Shown here: positions 35,120 to 44,370 of the stretch, in pieces
Numbering within the stretch: the first letter of the stretch is position 1
Layout of the letters: each line of letters begins with the position of its first letter
Assembly (NCBI RefSeq): GCF_003076135.1
Contig: NZ_QDGZ01000003.1
Span: 62,001 to 126,000, forward strand
DNA length: 64,000 nt
Reading direction: 5' to 3'
Source of the DNA: Nocardioides gansuensis
GTDB taxonomy: Bacteria > Actinomycetota > Actinomycetes > Propionibacteriales > Nocardioidaceae
The notes under the pieces: model-generated
Database searches by the model: none
Told to the model about the DNA's origin: nothing
Seen by the model: only the letters and a program-made list of their open reading frames with translations
Translations under genes and position numbers: made by a program

Positions 35120-36172
35120 GTGAGCGAGGAGTACGCCGGGGGGCCGGTGGCCGCCCTGCGGCGGATCGCCTTCCTGATGGAGCGGGCACGCGAGGACAGC
35201 CGGCGCATCCAGGCCTTCCGCAGCGCGGCCGCGGTCGTGCTGCCGCTGCCGGCCGAGGAGGTGCGGGAGCGGGCGGAGGCGGGCACGCTCACCGAGCTCG
35301 CCGGGATCGGGCCGTCGACCGCGGCGGTCATCACCGACGCCGTACGCGGCATCCTGCCCGAGCGGCTGGCCCGCCTCGAGGCCGAGCACTCCGGGCCACT
35401 GGCGTCCGGCGGCCGGGAGCTGCGCTCCCTGCTGCGCGGCGACCTGCACTCCCACTCCGACTGGTCGGACGGCGGCTCCCCGCTGGAGGAGATGGCGATG
35501 ACCGCCATGGAGCTGGGGCACGACTACCTCGTGCTCACCGACCACTCGCCGCGGCTGACCGTCGCCAACGGCCTGTCGGCGGCCCGGCTCGCCCGCCAGC
35601 TCGAGGTCGTCGACGCCGTGAACATCCACCTCGACGGCGGCTTCACCCTGCTCAAGGGCATCGAGGTCGACATCCTCGAGGACGGCGAGCTCGACCAGAC
35701 CGAGGAGATGCTGGCCCGACTCGACGTCCGGGTGGCCAGCGTCCACTCCAAGCTGCGGATGGATCCCGCGCAGATGACGCGCCGGATGCTCGGGGCCGTG
35801 CGCAACCCGTTCACCAACGTGCTCGGCCACTGCACGGGGCGGCTGGTCACCGGCAACCGCGGGAAGCGGCCGTCCTCGGAGTTCGACGCGCAGGCGGTCT
35901 TCGAGGCGTGCGCCGAGCACGGCACCGCCGTGGAGATCAACTCCCGCCCCGAGCGCCGGGACCCGCCGACGAAGCTGCTCGAGCTGGCGCGCGACCTCGG
36001 CTGCCTCTTCTCGATCGACTCCGACGCCCACGCTCCGGGCCAGCTGGACATGGTCGACTACGGCTGCGACCGGGCGGAGGCGGCCGGCATCGACCCCGAC
36101 CGGATCGTCAACACCTGGCCGCGCGAGCGGCTGCTGGCGTGGGCGAACCCTGCCCGCTCCGACTCGCGCTAG
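35120..36172 (+). CDS. PHP-domain protein with PolX-like helix-hairpin-helix N terminus
   Basis: A 350-residue protein. Residues about 10-80 resemble the 8-kDa/HhH region of family X DNA polymerases (TLTELAGIGPSTAAVITDAV). Residues 105-340 are a PHP phosphoesterase domain: RGDLHSHSDWSDGG, LTDHSPRL, IEVDIL, VASVHSKLRM, GHCTGR, EINSRPERRDPP, SIDSDAHAP. The polymerase palm between them is absent, so this is a PolX-like nuclease without polymerase, possibly a repair phosphoesterase. GTG 35120 follows CGGAG; earlier GTGs would run into the DnaA-box region. Confidence 0.85.
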   Translation: MSEEYAGGPVAALRRIAFLMERAREDSRRIQAFRSAAAVVLPLPAEEVRERAEAGTLTELAGIGPSTAAVITDAVRGILPERLARLEAEHSGPLASGGRELRSLLRGDLHSHSDWSDGGSPLEEMAMTAMELGHDYLVLTDHSPRLTVANGLSAARLARQLEVVDAVNIHLDGGFTLLKGIEVDILEDGELDQTEEMLARLDVRVASVHSKLRMDPAQMTRRMLGAVRNPFTNVLGHCTGRLVTGNRGKRPSSEFDAQAVFEACAEHGTAVEINSRPERRDPPTKLLELARDLGCLFSIDSDAHAPGQLDMVDYGCDRAEAAGIDPDRIVNTWPRERLLAWANPARSDSR

Positions 36173-36181
36173 CGTCAGGTC

Positions 36182-36751
36182 ATGGCCGAGGTGACCGGGA
36201 CGCCCGAGGTGGAGGTGCGCCGCTCCAAGCGGCGCCGCCGGACGGTGTCGGCCTACCGCGACGGCGAGCGCATCGTCGTCCTCATCCCGGCCTCGATGAG
36301 CAAGCGCGACGAGGCGCGCTGGGTCACCGACATGGTCGCCCGGGTGCAGCGCTCCGAGCGGCGGCGCAGGCCGTCGGACGACCAGCTGATGGCCCGCGCC
36401 CGGGCACTCAACGACACCTACTTCGGTGGGCTGGCCAGGCCCGCCTCGGTGCGCTGGGTGGCCAACCAGACGTCCCGCTGGGGCTCGTGCACGCCCGGCG
36501 ACCGGTCGATCCGGCTCTCCGAGCGGCTCCAGGGCATGCCGTCGTGGGTCGTCGACTACGTGCTCGTGCACGAGCTGGCGCACCTCCTCGAGGCCGGCCA
36601 CGACGACAAGTTCTGGGCCTGGGTCGACCGCTACCCCAGGGCCGAGCGGGCCAAGGGCTACCTGATCGGGTGGTCCGCGGCGTCCCGGGCCGACGGGGCG
36701 CCGGAGGAGGACCCCGACGCGGTGGCCGACGCCGACGTGCACGTGGACTAG
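36182..36751 (+). CDS. YgjP-like (DUF45) zinc metallopeptidase
   Basis: A 189-residue protein with HELAHLLEAGHDDKFW near 129-144, an HExxH plus downstream His/Asp pattern of the YgjP/DUF45 family, and RWGSCTPGDRSIRLS near 98. The basic N terminus RRSKRRRRTVSAYRDG is typical. It begins 9 bases after the PHP gene and is probably cotranscribed. No membrane segment. Substrate unknown. Confidence 0.85.
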   Translation: MAEVTGTPEVEVRRSKRRRRTVSAYRDGERIVVLIPASMSKRDEARWVTDMVARVQRSERRRRPSDDQLMARARALNDTYFGGLARPASVRWVANQTSRWGSCTPGDRSIRLSERLQGMPSWVVDYVLVHELAHLLEAGHDDKFWAWVDRYPRAERAKGYLIGWSAASRADGAPEEDPDAVADADVHVD

Positions 36752-36753
36752 CG

Positions 36754-37299
36754 TCAGGCGAGCCGCTCCCGGGCGAGCGCAACGAACGGTGCGAGCTCAG
36801 GGTTGGGCAGGTCGCCGACGGGCCACCAGGCGACCTCGAGCGACTCCTCGCTGACGGTGTACGACGCGTGGTCGCGCGCCACGGCCACGAACATCACGTC
36901 GAGGTGGTGCACCCCCTCGCCGGGCCAGCAGAACGGCACCGGGTGCTCGTCGAGCACGACGGGAGCGCCGTCGAGCGACAGGTCGGTGGGGGCCAGGCCG
37001 GACTCCTCCACGGCCTCCCGAAGCGCCGCGCCGGCCAGGGTGGTGTCGGACTCCTCGGCGTGGCCACCGAACTGAAACCAGCGTCCCGACTTGGCGTGCA
37101 GGGTCAGCAGCACCCGCTCGAGCGGCTGGTCGAGCACCAGCGTGGACGCCGTGAGGTGGTCGGGCCGGCACGAGCGCCACATCGCGTCGTCGTGCGACGC
37201 CAGGTGCGCGACGTACCTCTTCCGCAGCGCGGCCTGGGACGCGCTGGGCGGCGACCACGAGGTCAGCGTCGCCAGCGCGTCGGCGCGGAGCGGGCTCAC
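36754..37299 (-). CDS. NUDIX hydrolase
   Basis: A 181-residue protein with a Nudix box GGHAEESDTTLAGAALREAVEESG spanning about 89-112 (GxxxxxE...REAxEESG), preceded by RVLLTLHAKSGRWFQFGG. The N-terminal ~50 residues are helical. GTG 37299 overlaps the stop of the upstream metalloprotease gene (GTGA), so translation is coupled. Substrate unknown (nucleoside diphosphate derivative). Convergent with the YgjP-like gene with a 2-bp gap. Confidence 0.85.
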   Translation of the reverse strand: MSPLRADALATLTSWSPPSASQAALRKRYVAHLASHDDAMWRSCRPDHLTASTLVLDQPLERVLLTLHAKSGRWFQFGGHAEESDTTLAGAALREAVEESGLAPTDLSLDGAPVVLDEHPVPFCWPGEGVHHLDVMFVAVARDHASYTVSEESLEVAWWPVGDLPNPELAPFVALARERLA

Positions 37300-38615
37300 T
37301 CCTCGGGTCGGTCGGGGTCGGACGGCCCGTCGAGCAGCTGGCGCAGCCCGGCCTCGAAGTCCTCGTCGCTGATCGACTCGGGCGCGACGGAGTCCTCGCG
37401 GAAGCCGAGCGGGTCGTCGAGGTCGGCCGCGGTCGGCAGCAGGTGAGGGTGCATCCAGACGCCGTCGCGACCCTCGGTGCCCTGCCGGGCGCGCAGCGAG
37501 CCCCACAGGGTGGAGGCGTCACGCAGCCGGCGGGGCCGGAGCTCGAGTCCGACCAGGGAGGCGAAGGTCTGCTCGGCCGGACCGCCGGCCGCGCGGCGCC
37601 GGCGCACGATCTCCTGCAGCTTGGCGGCGTTGGGCATCCGCTCGGCGGTGGCCTGGCCGACGACGTCGTCCACCCAGCCCTCGATCAGCGCGAGCGTCAC
37701 CTCGAGGCGCTCGAGCGCCGCCTGCTGGGCGGGGGAGCGCTGGAGGTCGAAGAGCCCACCCTCCATGGCCTGCTGCATCGCCATCGGGTTGGTCATGTCG
37801 ATCTGGCGCAGCTTGTCCTCCATGGAGGAGGTGTTGATCTCGATGCCGCGGCCGTAGTCGGCGATCGCGCTGAGCAGGTGCTCGCGCAGCCACGGCACGT
37901 GGGCGAAGAGCCGCTGGTGGGCGGCCTCGCGGAGCGCGAGGTAGAGGACCACGTCGTCCCGCGGCACGTCGAGGTCGGCGGCGAAGGCGTCGACGTTGGC
38001 CGGGAGGAGCGCGGCCTTGCCGGCCGGGCCCAGCGGCAGCCCGATGTCGGAGGCGCCGAGCACCTCACCGGCGAGCCCGCCGATGCCCTGCCCCACCTGC
38101 GTGGCAACCATGGCCCCGGTCGCCTTGGCGAGCATGCCGAGGAGCGGGCCGGCCATCGCGCGCGCCTCCTCGGGCAGCGCGCCGGCCAGGGCGGTGGTGG
38201 CGGAGCCGGCGATCGGCTCGACGAGCCGCTTCCACACCTCGGTGGTCTCGACGATCCACTCCGCGCGGCTCCACGCTGCCGTGGAGGTGACGCCCGAGGG
38301 GAAGTCGGTCGTCTCGTCGAGCCAGTGGTCGGCGAGCCTTACGGCGTCGGCGACGGCGGCCTTCTGGGACTGGGTCGCCGACGGGTCGGGCTGCTGCGCG
38401 GCGGAGCGGCGGGCGATGTCGGTGACGACCGACCAGTTGACCGGTCCGTCGTGGGGCTGCATGAGGGCCTGCACCTGCGAGAACAGGGCGCCCAGGTCGG
38501 GCATCGCGCCGCCGGCCATGCCGGCGAACAGCTGCTCGAACGGCGTGCCCTTGAACGGGTTGCCCTGCGACGGGTCGTCGTCGGGCCCGGGGGTGCTGCC
38601 GGGGTCGTTGCTCAT
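37296..38615 (-). CDS. DUF2342 zinc-dependent metalloprotease-like protein
   Basis: A 439-residue protein beginning with a Pro/Gly/Asp-rich linker, then a helical domain with LALREAAHQRLFAHVPWLRE near 232-251, the E-x-x-H-x-R zincin-like signature of the family (often labelled coenzyme F420 biosynthesis-associated) to which Rv3195 belongs. No signal peptide; a glycine-rich AKATGAMVATQVGQGIGG segment may be membrane-associated. It heads the NUDIX gene. Proteolytic activity is not established. Confidence 0.82.
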   Translation of the reverse strand: MSNDPGSTPGPDDDPSQGNPFKGTPFEQLFAGMAGGAMPDLGALFSQVQALMQPHDGPVNWSVVTDIARRSAAQQPDPSATQSQKAAVADAVRLADHWLDETTDFPSGVTSTAAWSRAEWIVETTEVWKRLVEPIAGSATTALAGALPEEARAMAGPLLGMLAKATGAMVATQVGQGIGGLAGEVLGASDIGLPLGPAGKAALLPANVDAFAADLDVPRDDVVLYLALREAAHQRLFAHVPWLREHLLSAIADYGRGIEINTSSMEDKLRQIDMTNPMAMQQAMEGGLFDLQRSPAQQAALERLEVTLALIEGWVDDVVGQATAERMPNAAKLQEIVRRRRAAGGPAEQTFASLVGLELRPRRLRDASTLWGSLRARQGTEGRDGVWMHPHLLPTAADLDDPLGFREDSVAPESISDEDFEAGLRQLLDGPSDPDRPEE

Positions 38616-38677
38616 GGCTCCACGTTACTCAGCACCTCCACGCCCCTGGGGCCCCCGGCGTCCCTACACTCGACCTC

Positions 38678-39109
38678 GTGAGCCTCCCCACGCCCGTGCG
38701 CCTCGTCGACATCCGCGAGACGCCGCTGTCGGTCGACGAGGTCGTCAAGGCGCTCGACAACGATGCGGCCGGTGGCCTGACCCTGTTCGTGGGCCGGGTC
38801 CGCGATCACGACGGCGGCCACGGCGTGAGCTCGCTCGACTACAGCGCCCACCCGAGCGCCCTCGAGCGGCTCCAGGCGGTGTGCCTGCGGGTCGCGGAGG
38901 AGTACGCCGTGCACGGCGTCGCCGCGGTGCACCGCACCGGCCACCTCGAGATCGGGGACGCCGCCGTCATCGTCGCGACCACCGCGGCCCACCGGGACGT
39001 CGCGTTCGCCGCGTCGCGCGCGCTGATCGACACCCTCAAGGCCGAGGTGCCGATCTGGAAGCACCAGCTCTTCGACGACGGCACCGAGGAGTGGGTCGGC
39101 ACGCCGTAG
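38678..39109 (+). CDS. moaE: Molybdopterin synthase catalytic subunit MoaE
   Basis: A 143-residue MoaE: LFVGRVRDHDGGHGV near 30, DYSAHPSALERLQAV near 52, HRTGHLEIGDAAVIV near 85, and KAEVPIWKHQLFDDG near 120 with the catalytic lysine. It joins with sulfur-loaded MoaD to turn precursor Z into molybdopterin; MoeZ (17232-18431) would recharge MoaD. No moaD, moaA or moaC lie nearby. GTG start at 38678. Confidence 0.92.
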   Translation: MSLPTPVRLVDIRETPLSVDEVVKALDNDAAGGLTLFVGRVRDHDGGHGVSSLDYSAHPSALERLQAVCLRVAEEYAVHGVAAVHRTGHLEIGDAAVIVATTAAHRDVAFAASRALIDTLKAEVPIWKHQLFDDGTEEWVGTP

Positions 39110-39156
39110 GCGGCGCGCCTCCTCACCCCGCGGACACGCCCGCCTAGCCTGTGGCC

Positions 39157-39402
39157 GTGGAGATCCTGCTGTGGCTCGTGCCCTCGGTCCTGGTGACCGT
39201 GGCCGCGATGTGCTGGGTGTCCTGGGTGAGCCGCGACGGGCGCGGCGAGGTGGACCGCGACGAGGCCGTGGCACGGCTCGCGAGGGCCATGTCGAAGGAC
39301 CACCGCGCACGGCTGCCCGAGCGTCCGGTGCGCCCACACGACCGCAGCACCGGGATCGCCGTACGCCCCCGCAGGGACGGCGCCCCCCGCCGCGTCTCCT
39401 AG
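39157..39402 (+). CDS. Small membrane-anchored hypothetical protein
   Basis: An 81-residue protein with one N-terminal membrane helix (ILLWLVPSVLVTVAAMCWVSW) and a basic cytoplasmic tail rich in Arg. GTG 39157; an in-frame GTG at 39151 would add two residues. Located between moaE and the PDZ-Lon protease. Unknown function. Confidence 0.7.
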   Translation: MEILLWLVPSVLVTVAAMCWVSWVSRDGRGEVDRDEAVARLARAMSKDHRARLPERPVRPHDRSTGIAVRPRRDGAPRRVS

Positions 39403-39428
39403 TTGCACTGGTTTGAGAGGCTGACCGC

Positions 39429-40490
39429 ATGAGTCAGCGGACCCTGTCGGGCCTCCTCGCGGCGCCCCTCCTGGTCGCGATGTGGCTCTTCGTGATGCTC
39501 TCGCCGCTGCCCTATGTCACCTACCGGCCCGGACCGACGGTCGACATCCTCGCCGAGCAGGAGGGCAAGGAGATCGTCGAGGTCAGCGGGCACCAGGCCT
39601 ACTACGAGGACGGGGCGGAGGGCGGCGAGCTGCGCCTCACCACCATCTACGTCGACCAGCCCGAGGAGGACGTCAACCTCGTCGAGCTGATGGAGGCCTG
39701 GCTCGACGACGACTCCGCGGTCTATCCGCGCGAGGCCGTCTACGCGCCGGACGAGACCGACGAGGACAAGGACGTCGAGTCCTCGGTGCAGATGGTGAGC
39801 TCGCAGGACGCGGCGATCGCGACCGCCCTGAAGGAACTCGACTACGACGTCGAGGAGGTCGTCGAGATCCTCCATGTCAGCAAGGACATGCCGGCCGACG
39901 GCAAGCTCGAGGTCCGCGACGTGCTGCTGAGGGTCGGGGACACCCCGATCCGCGAGGTCCAGGACGTGGTCGACGCGGTCGAGGCGACCCGGCCGGGGCA
40001 GCCCCTCCCGTTCGTCGTACGCCGCGACGGCAAGGAGCTGACGGTCGAGGTGACTCCTCGCGAGGTCGACGGCAACCCGCGGGTGGGCATCTCGCCCGGG
40101 CCTGGCTTCACCTTCCCGTTCGAGGTCAACGTCGACGTGGGCGACAACATCGGCGGCCCGAGCGCCGGGCTGATGTTCAGCCTGGCGATCTACGACACCC
40201 TCACGCCCGGCTCACTGACCGGCGGCCACGTCGTCGCCGGCAGCGGCACGATCGACGCGGACGGCAAGGTCGGCCCCATCGGCGGGGTGCAGCAGAAGAT
40301 CGCCGGCGCGGAGCAGGCGCAGAGCGAGCTGTTCCTGATGGCGGCGGACAACTGTGCCGACGCCGCCGGCGTCGACCCCGGCGACATGTTGCTGGTGAGC
40401 GTGACGACCATGCACGAGGCCCGCGAGGCCATCGAGACCTGGGTGGACGACCCCGACGCCACCCTCCCCACCTGTGAAGATGAGACCTGA
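39429..40490 (+). CDS. Membrane-anchored PDZ / Lon-type (S16) protease
   Basis: A 353-residue protein: anchor helix at residues 9-28, an acidic periplasmic/extracellular region, PDZ domain about 130-215 (RDVLLRVGDTPIREV), and an S16 Lon protease domain whose catalytic Ser is in GPSAGLMFS (about 243) and Lys in QQKIAGA (about 288). This matches the Rv3194c/YlbL family of extracellular-facing Lon-like proteases. It overlaps the next start by one base, forming an operon with the PPA1309-type and UPF0182 genes. Confidence 0.88.
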   Translation: MSQRTLSGLLAAPLLVAMWLFVMLSPLPYVTYRPGPTVDILAEQEGKEIVEVSGHQAYYEDGAEGGELRLTTIYVDQPEEDVNLVELMEAWLDDDSAVYPREAVYAPDETDEDKDVESSVQMVSSQDAAIATALKELDYDVEEVVEILHVSKDMPADGKLEVRDVLLRVGDTPIREVQDVVDAVEATRPGQPLPFVVRRDGKELTVEVTPREVDGNPRVGISPGPGFTFPFEVNVDVGDNIGGPSAGLMFSLAIYDTLTPGSLTGGHVVAGSGTIDADGKVGPIGGVQQKIAGAEQAQSELFLMAADNCADAAGVDPGDMLLVSVTTMHEAREAIETWVDDPDATLPTCEDET

Positions 40491-41029
40491 TGAGTGAGCT
40501 GCCCGCAGACCCGGCCCTGGCCTCGGCCGTGCTGGAGATCGAGTCCCACGTCGCCGAGAGCGGCTGGGACCAGCCGGCCCGCCTCTACGCACTCGTCGAC
40601 ACCGCGCGCCTGGTCGCCGAGTATCCCGACGTGGCCGCGTCGATGGGGCTCGAGGACGGACCCGGGCTGACGCCGGTGGAGCAGGAGGCCCTCCCCGCCG
40701 ACCAGCCGCTGGAGCGCACCCTCGAGCGGATCGCCTGGCCCGACGACGTGGCCGGCTGCGCGGCCGTCCTGGAGCGGCTCGTGCTGCCCCCCGAGCTCGA
40801 CGACGAGATCCCCTCCGACGCGGAGGAGGCCCAGCGCTTCGCCAGCGAGCACCCGCTCCGCCAGGAGGTGCGCATCGTCGCCGGGGCCACCCGCACGGGC
40901 TCCACCTACTGCGCGCTCCGGCTGCGCGCCCACGACGACGACCAGTCGGTGGTCGACGGCACCGAGCTCGTGCCCGGGCTGCTCGACCTCCTCCGCCACA
41001 CCCTCGACGAGTCCGGGAGGCCCGCGTGA
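40490..41029 (+). CDS. PPA1309-family protein
   Basis: A 179-residue acidic protein with SELPADPALASAVLEIE at the N terminus, WDQPARLYALVDT near 24, and a C-terminal RTGSTYCALRLRAHDDD segment. I recall this as the PPA1309 family, always encoded between the PDZ-Lon protease and UPF0182 genes in actinobacteria. No catalytic motif; no membrane segment. The stop overlaps the UPF0182 GTG by four bases. Confidence 0.85.
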   Translation: MSELPADPALASAVLEIESHVAESGWDQPARLYALVDTARLVAEYPDVAASMGLEDGPGLTPVEQEALPADQPLERTLERIAWPDDVAGCAAVLERLVLPPELDDEIPSDAEEAQRFASEHPLRQEVRIVAGATRTGSTYCALRLRAHDDDQSVVDGTELVPGLLDLLRHTLDESGRPA

Positions 41030-43941
41030 GCGGCATGTTCGACCAGCCCCAGCGCCCCGCGCAGGTCCCGCCCCAGCGCCCACCCGGCCGGTCGCGGACG
41101 CTGGTCATCACGGCCGGCGTGCTGGTCGTGGGCTTCCTGCTGATCACCGGGTTCTCCTCGTTCTGGACCGAGCGGCTGTGGTTCCGCGCCGCCGGCTACT
41201 CCGGCGTGTTCAGCACGCTGCTGTGGACCCGGATCGGGCTGTTCCTCGTCTTCGGCGCCCTGATGGCTGCCGCGGTCGCGGTCAACATCGCGGCGGCCTA
41301 CCGCTTCCGCCCGCACGTGTGGCCCTCAGGCGACGCCGACGGGCTCGACCGCTACCGCCAGGCGGTCACGCCCGTGATGGGCTGGCTGCTCGCGGGAATC
41401 TCGCTCCTCATGGGCGCGTTCGCCGGAGCCTCGGCGTCGGGGCAGTGGCGCGCCTACTCGCTGTGGCGCAAGGGTGGCGAATTCGGGCACACCGACCCCT
41501 ACTTCTCCCGGGACGCCGGCTTCTACGTCTTCGACCTGCCGTGGTGGCACTACGTCGTCGACTTCGCGATGGCGCTCGTGGTGATCGGCCTGATGGCGGC
41601 CGCCGTCATCCACTACCTCTACGGCGGCATCCGTCTCTCGGTGCCCCGCGACCGCCTCTCCGGGCCGGCTCAGGTGCACCTGTCGCTGCTGCTCGGGCTC
41701 TTCGTGCTCGCCAAGGCCGCGGACTACTGGCTCGACCGCTACGACCTGGTCACCTCGTCCGGCTCGCTGTTCACGGGCATGGGCTACACCGACGACCACG
41801 CCGTGCTGCCTGGCAAGGAGATCCTCACCGGCATCGCGGTGATCTGCGCCGTGCTGTTCTTCCTCAACGTCTGGCGCCGCACGTGGCTGCTGCCCTCGGT
41901 CGGCATCGCGCTGTTCGCGCTGTCCGCGGTCCTGCTCGGCCTGATCGTGCCCGGGGTGGTCCAGCAGTTCCAGGTCAGCCCCAACGTGCCTGACAAGGAG
42001 GGGGACTACATCGAGCGCAACATCGAGGCCACGCGCGCGGCGTACGCCCTCGACCAGATCGAGGTCACCCCCTATACCAGCGAGCCGGACACGTCCGCGA
42101 GCAACCTCGAGGCCCTCGACGCGAGCACCAGCACCGTGCCGCTGGTCGACCCGAAGGTGGTCAGCGACACCTTCGAGCAGCAGCAGCAGGTGCGGGCCTA
42201 CTACTCCGTGAGCCCGGTCCTCGACGTCGACCGCTACGAGATCGAGGGCAAGGACCGGGCGGTCGTCCTCGGCGTGCGCGAGCTCGACCAGAGCGGCCTG
42301 GCTGCAACCGACCAGAACTGGTCCAACCTCCACACGGTCTACACGCACGGCAACGGCGTGATCGCGGCGTACGCCAACCACCGCCCGAAGGACGACACCA
42401 CCCAGGACGAGGACGTCCAGTGGGCCGAGGGCCAGGAGTCCGACGAGAGCGACCTCACCGAGATGAGCGAGGATGGCTACGAGGACCGCGTCTACTTCGG
42501 CGAGCAGAGCCCGTCCTACTCCATCGTCGGCAAGCGCGAGGGCGGCAGCGACGTCGAGCTCGACCTGCCCAAGGGCGAGCGCGACGACGAGAACCAGACC
42601 ACGACGTACGACGGCCTCGGCGGCGTGCCGATCAACAGCATCTTCGACAAGCTCCTGTACGCCGTGAAGTTCGGCGAGACCAACCTGGTGCTCTCGAGCC
42701 GCGTGCACGAGGACAGCAGGATCCTCTACGACCGCAACCCCCGCACCATGGTCGAGAAGGTCGCGCCGTGGCTGACCGTCGACGCCGACCCCTACCCGGC
42801 CGTGATCGACGGCAAGATCCAGTGGATCCTCGACGGCTACACCGTCACCGACCGGTTCCCCGGGGCGCAGCGCGAGTCCTTCGAGGAGATGACCGACGAC
42901 TCGCTCAACCAGACCCCGGGCTTCCAGACGCTGCCGACCGACGAGATCAACTACATGCGCAACGCCGTGAAGGCCACGGTCGACGCCTACGACGGCACCG
43001 TACGGCTCTACGCGTGGGACGAGAGCGACCCGGTCCTGCAGGCGTGGAGCGAGGTCTTCCCCGGGGTGGTGCGGCCGAACTCGGAGATCCCCGACTCGCT
43101 GCGTGAGCACCTGCGCTACCCCGAGGACCTGTTCAAGGTGCAGCGCTACCAGTTCCAGCGCTACCACGAGACTGACGCGCAGGACTGGTTCGAGGGCTCC
43201 ACGCGCTGGGAGGTGCCGAAGGACCCCGAGCTCGACACCCGCCTGCAGCCGCCCTACCGGCTCTTCGCCGACACCGGCGAGGGCGAGCGCTGGGCCCTCA
43301 CGAGCGTCTACGTGCCGCGCGAGAAGGACAACCTGGCGGCCTTCATGTCGGTCGACAGCGACGCCACCAGCGACAGCTACGGGCAGATCAAGGTGCTCGA
43401 GCTGCCGAACGAGCGCACCGACGGCCCGCGCCTGATCGCCAACGAGATCTCCTCGGACGAGGACGTGCGCGAGGAGCTGCTGTCCTTCACCAGCGGTGGC
43501 TCGACCCCGGTCTACGGCAACCTGCTGACGCTGCCGGTGGGGGAGGGGCTGATGTACGTCCAGCCGCTCTATGCCAAGCGCGACACCGCGGAGTCGTCGT
43601 TCCCGATCCTGCGCTTCGTGCTGGTCTCCTACGGCGACCGGGTCGGCATCGGCCGGACGCTGCGCGAGGCGATCGCCGACGTGCTCGGGGTCTCGGCCGG
43701 GGTCACGCCGCCGGCGACTCCGGAGGAGGAGCCGCCGTCCGGTCAGCCGGACCCCGGCGAGGGCGAGGAGCAGCCCACCGGCAATGTCAACGCCCAGGTG
43801 CGCGAGCTGCTGCGGGAGGCCGACCAGCTCTTCACCCGGGCCGACCAGGCTCAGCGCCAGGGCGACACGGTGCGCTGGGCGCGGCTGATGGAGCAGGCGC
43901 GGTCGCTGATCGACGAGGCGATCACGCTCGCGAGCCGGTAA
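41026..43941 (+). CDS. UPF0182 large membrane protein
   Basis: A 971-residue protein: about seven membrane helices within residues 25-310, then a ~600-residue extracytoplasmic domain (VPLVDPKVVSDTFEQQQQVR, RYQFQRYHETDAQDWFEGS) and an acidic Pro/Glu-rich linker ending in a helical tail (QVRELLREADQLFTRADQAQ). It is the UPF0182 family (Rv3193c). Function unknown; co-transcription with the PDZ-Lon protease suggests a shared envelope quality-control task. GTG 41026. Confidence 0.92.
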   Translation: MSGMFDQPQRPAQVPPQRPPGRSRTLVITAGVLVVGFLLITGFSSFWTERLWFRAAGYSGVFSTLLWTRIGLFLVFGALMAAAVAVNIAAAYRFRPHVWPSGDADGLDRYRQAVTPVMGWLLAGISLLMGAFAGASASGQWRAYSLWRKGGEFGHTDPYFSRDAGFYVFDLPWWHYVVDFAMALVVIGLMAAAVIHYLYGGIRLSVPRDRLSGPAQVHLSLLLGLFVLAKAADYWLDRYDLVTSSGSLFTGMGYTDDHAVLPGKEILTGIAVICAVLFFLNVWRRTWLLPSVGIALFALSAVLLGLIVPGVVQQFQVSPNVPDKEGDYIERNIEATRAAYALDQIEVTPYTSEPDTSASNLEALDASTSTVPLVDPKVVSDTFEQQQQVRAYYSVSPVLDVDRYEIEGKDRAVVLGVRELDQSGLAATDQNWSNLHTVYTHGNGVIAAYANHRPKDDTTQDEDVQWAEGQESDESDLTEMSEDGYEDRVYFGEQSPSYSIVGKREGGSDVELDLPKGERDDENQTTTYDGLGGVPINSIFDKLLYAVKFGETNLVLSSRVHEDSRILYDRNPRTMVEKVAPWLTVDADPYPAVIDGKIQWILDGYTVTDRFPGAQRESFEEMTDDSLNQTPGFQTLPTDEINYMRNAVKATVDAYDGTVRLYAWDESDPVLQAWSEVFPGVVRPNSEIPDSLREHLRYPEDLFKVQRYQFQRYHETDAQDWFEGSTRWEVPKDPELDTRLQPPYRLFADTGEGERWALTSVYVPREKDNLAAFMSVDSDATSDSYGQIKVLELPNERTDGPRLIANEISSDEDVREELLSFTSGGSTPVYGNLLTLPVGEGLMYVQPLYAKRDTAESSFPILRFVLVSYGDRVGIGRTLREAIADVLGVSAGVTPPATPEEEPPSGQPDPGEGEEQPTGNVNAQVRELLREADQLFTRADQAQRQGDTVRWARLMEQARSLIDEAITLASR

Positions 43942-44004
43942 CCGTCGCGCTGGTGTCCTCGATTTGAGCCTGCTCGGACCGGCCTGTAAGGTTCTGTTCA
44001 CCGA

Positions 44005-44078
44005 CGCGGGGTGGAGCAGCTCGGTAGCTCGCTGGGCTCATAACCCAGAGGTCGCAGGTTCAAATCCTGCCCCCGCTA
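44005..44078 (+). tRNA. Initiator tRNA-fMet (anticodon CAT)
   Basis: A complete cloverleaf: acceptor 44005-44011 with 44071-44077, D arm, anticodon stem-loop CTGGG-CTCATAA-CCCAG with CAT at 44039-44041, T arm GCAGG-TTCAAAT-CCTGC. Three consecutive G-C pairs in the anticodon stem and the C1:T72 mismatch identify an initiator tRNA. No encoded CCA. The 3' half from 44044 is duplicated at 54815-54850. Confidence 0.95.
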
Positions 44079-44079
44079 C
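44044..44079 (+). repeat. Putative attL (3' half of tRNA-fMet)
   Basis: A 36-bp stretch from the anticodon stem to the end of the tRNA, identical to 54815-54850. Both copies are followed by a nearly identical terminator and about 50 more similar bases. Confidence 0.85.
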
Positions 44080-44083
44080 AAAT

Positions 44084-44125
44084 AAGTGGCCCCTGACCTG
44101 CGGAAACGCGGATCAGGGGCCACTT
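44084..44125 (+). terminator. Terminator after tRNA-fMet
   Basis: A 13-bp stem extended by 5 pairs after one mismatch (44084-44102 with 44107-44125), GAAA loop. Duplicated with two differences in the stem area at 54855-54896. Confidence 0.85.
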
Positions 44126-44370
44126 GGCATTTGAGCCATTCTGGCCTATGCCGCGTTTTGTGACCCCAAAACCCCTCTGTGAGAGTGCTCGTGGAGCCTG
44201 TAGGTCGCTCTCGGTTGCATCTCCAATGCCGCCGGGCGTGCTTGATCGGCGAAATGACGCCGTCCCGCACCGCACGAATGGGCTGCCAGAGCTTGATCGT
44301 CCGTCGCGCCACTGACCCCAGGGGTGGCGCCTCACTGGGCGGCGATGTCATGGATATGTGTCGACCAGAC
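44126..44370. other. Gene-free stretch at left island end
   Basis: I see no gene in these 245 bases. The first ~60 (CATTTGAGCCATTCTGG and onward to GTTTTGTGACC) resemble the sequence after the right-hand repeat (54897-54945), so they are part of the element's end. Base composition is more AT-rich than the flanking chromosome. Confidence 0.6.

Noticed and set aside
41326-44001. 891-codon antisense ORF opposite UPF0182
   Set aside because: Shadow frame; sense gene is full length with membrane helices and a known family.
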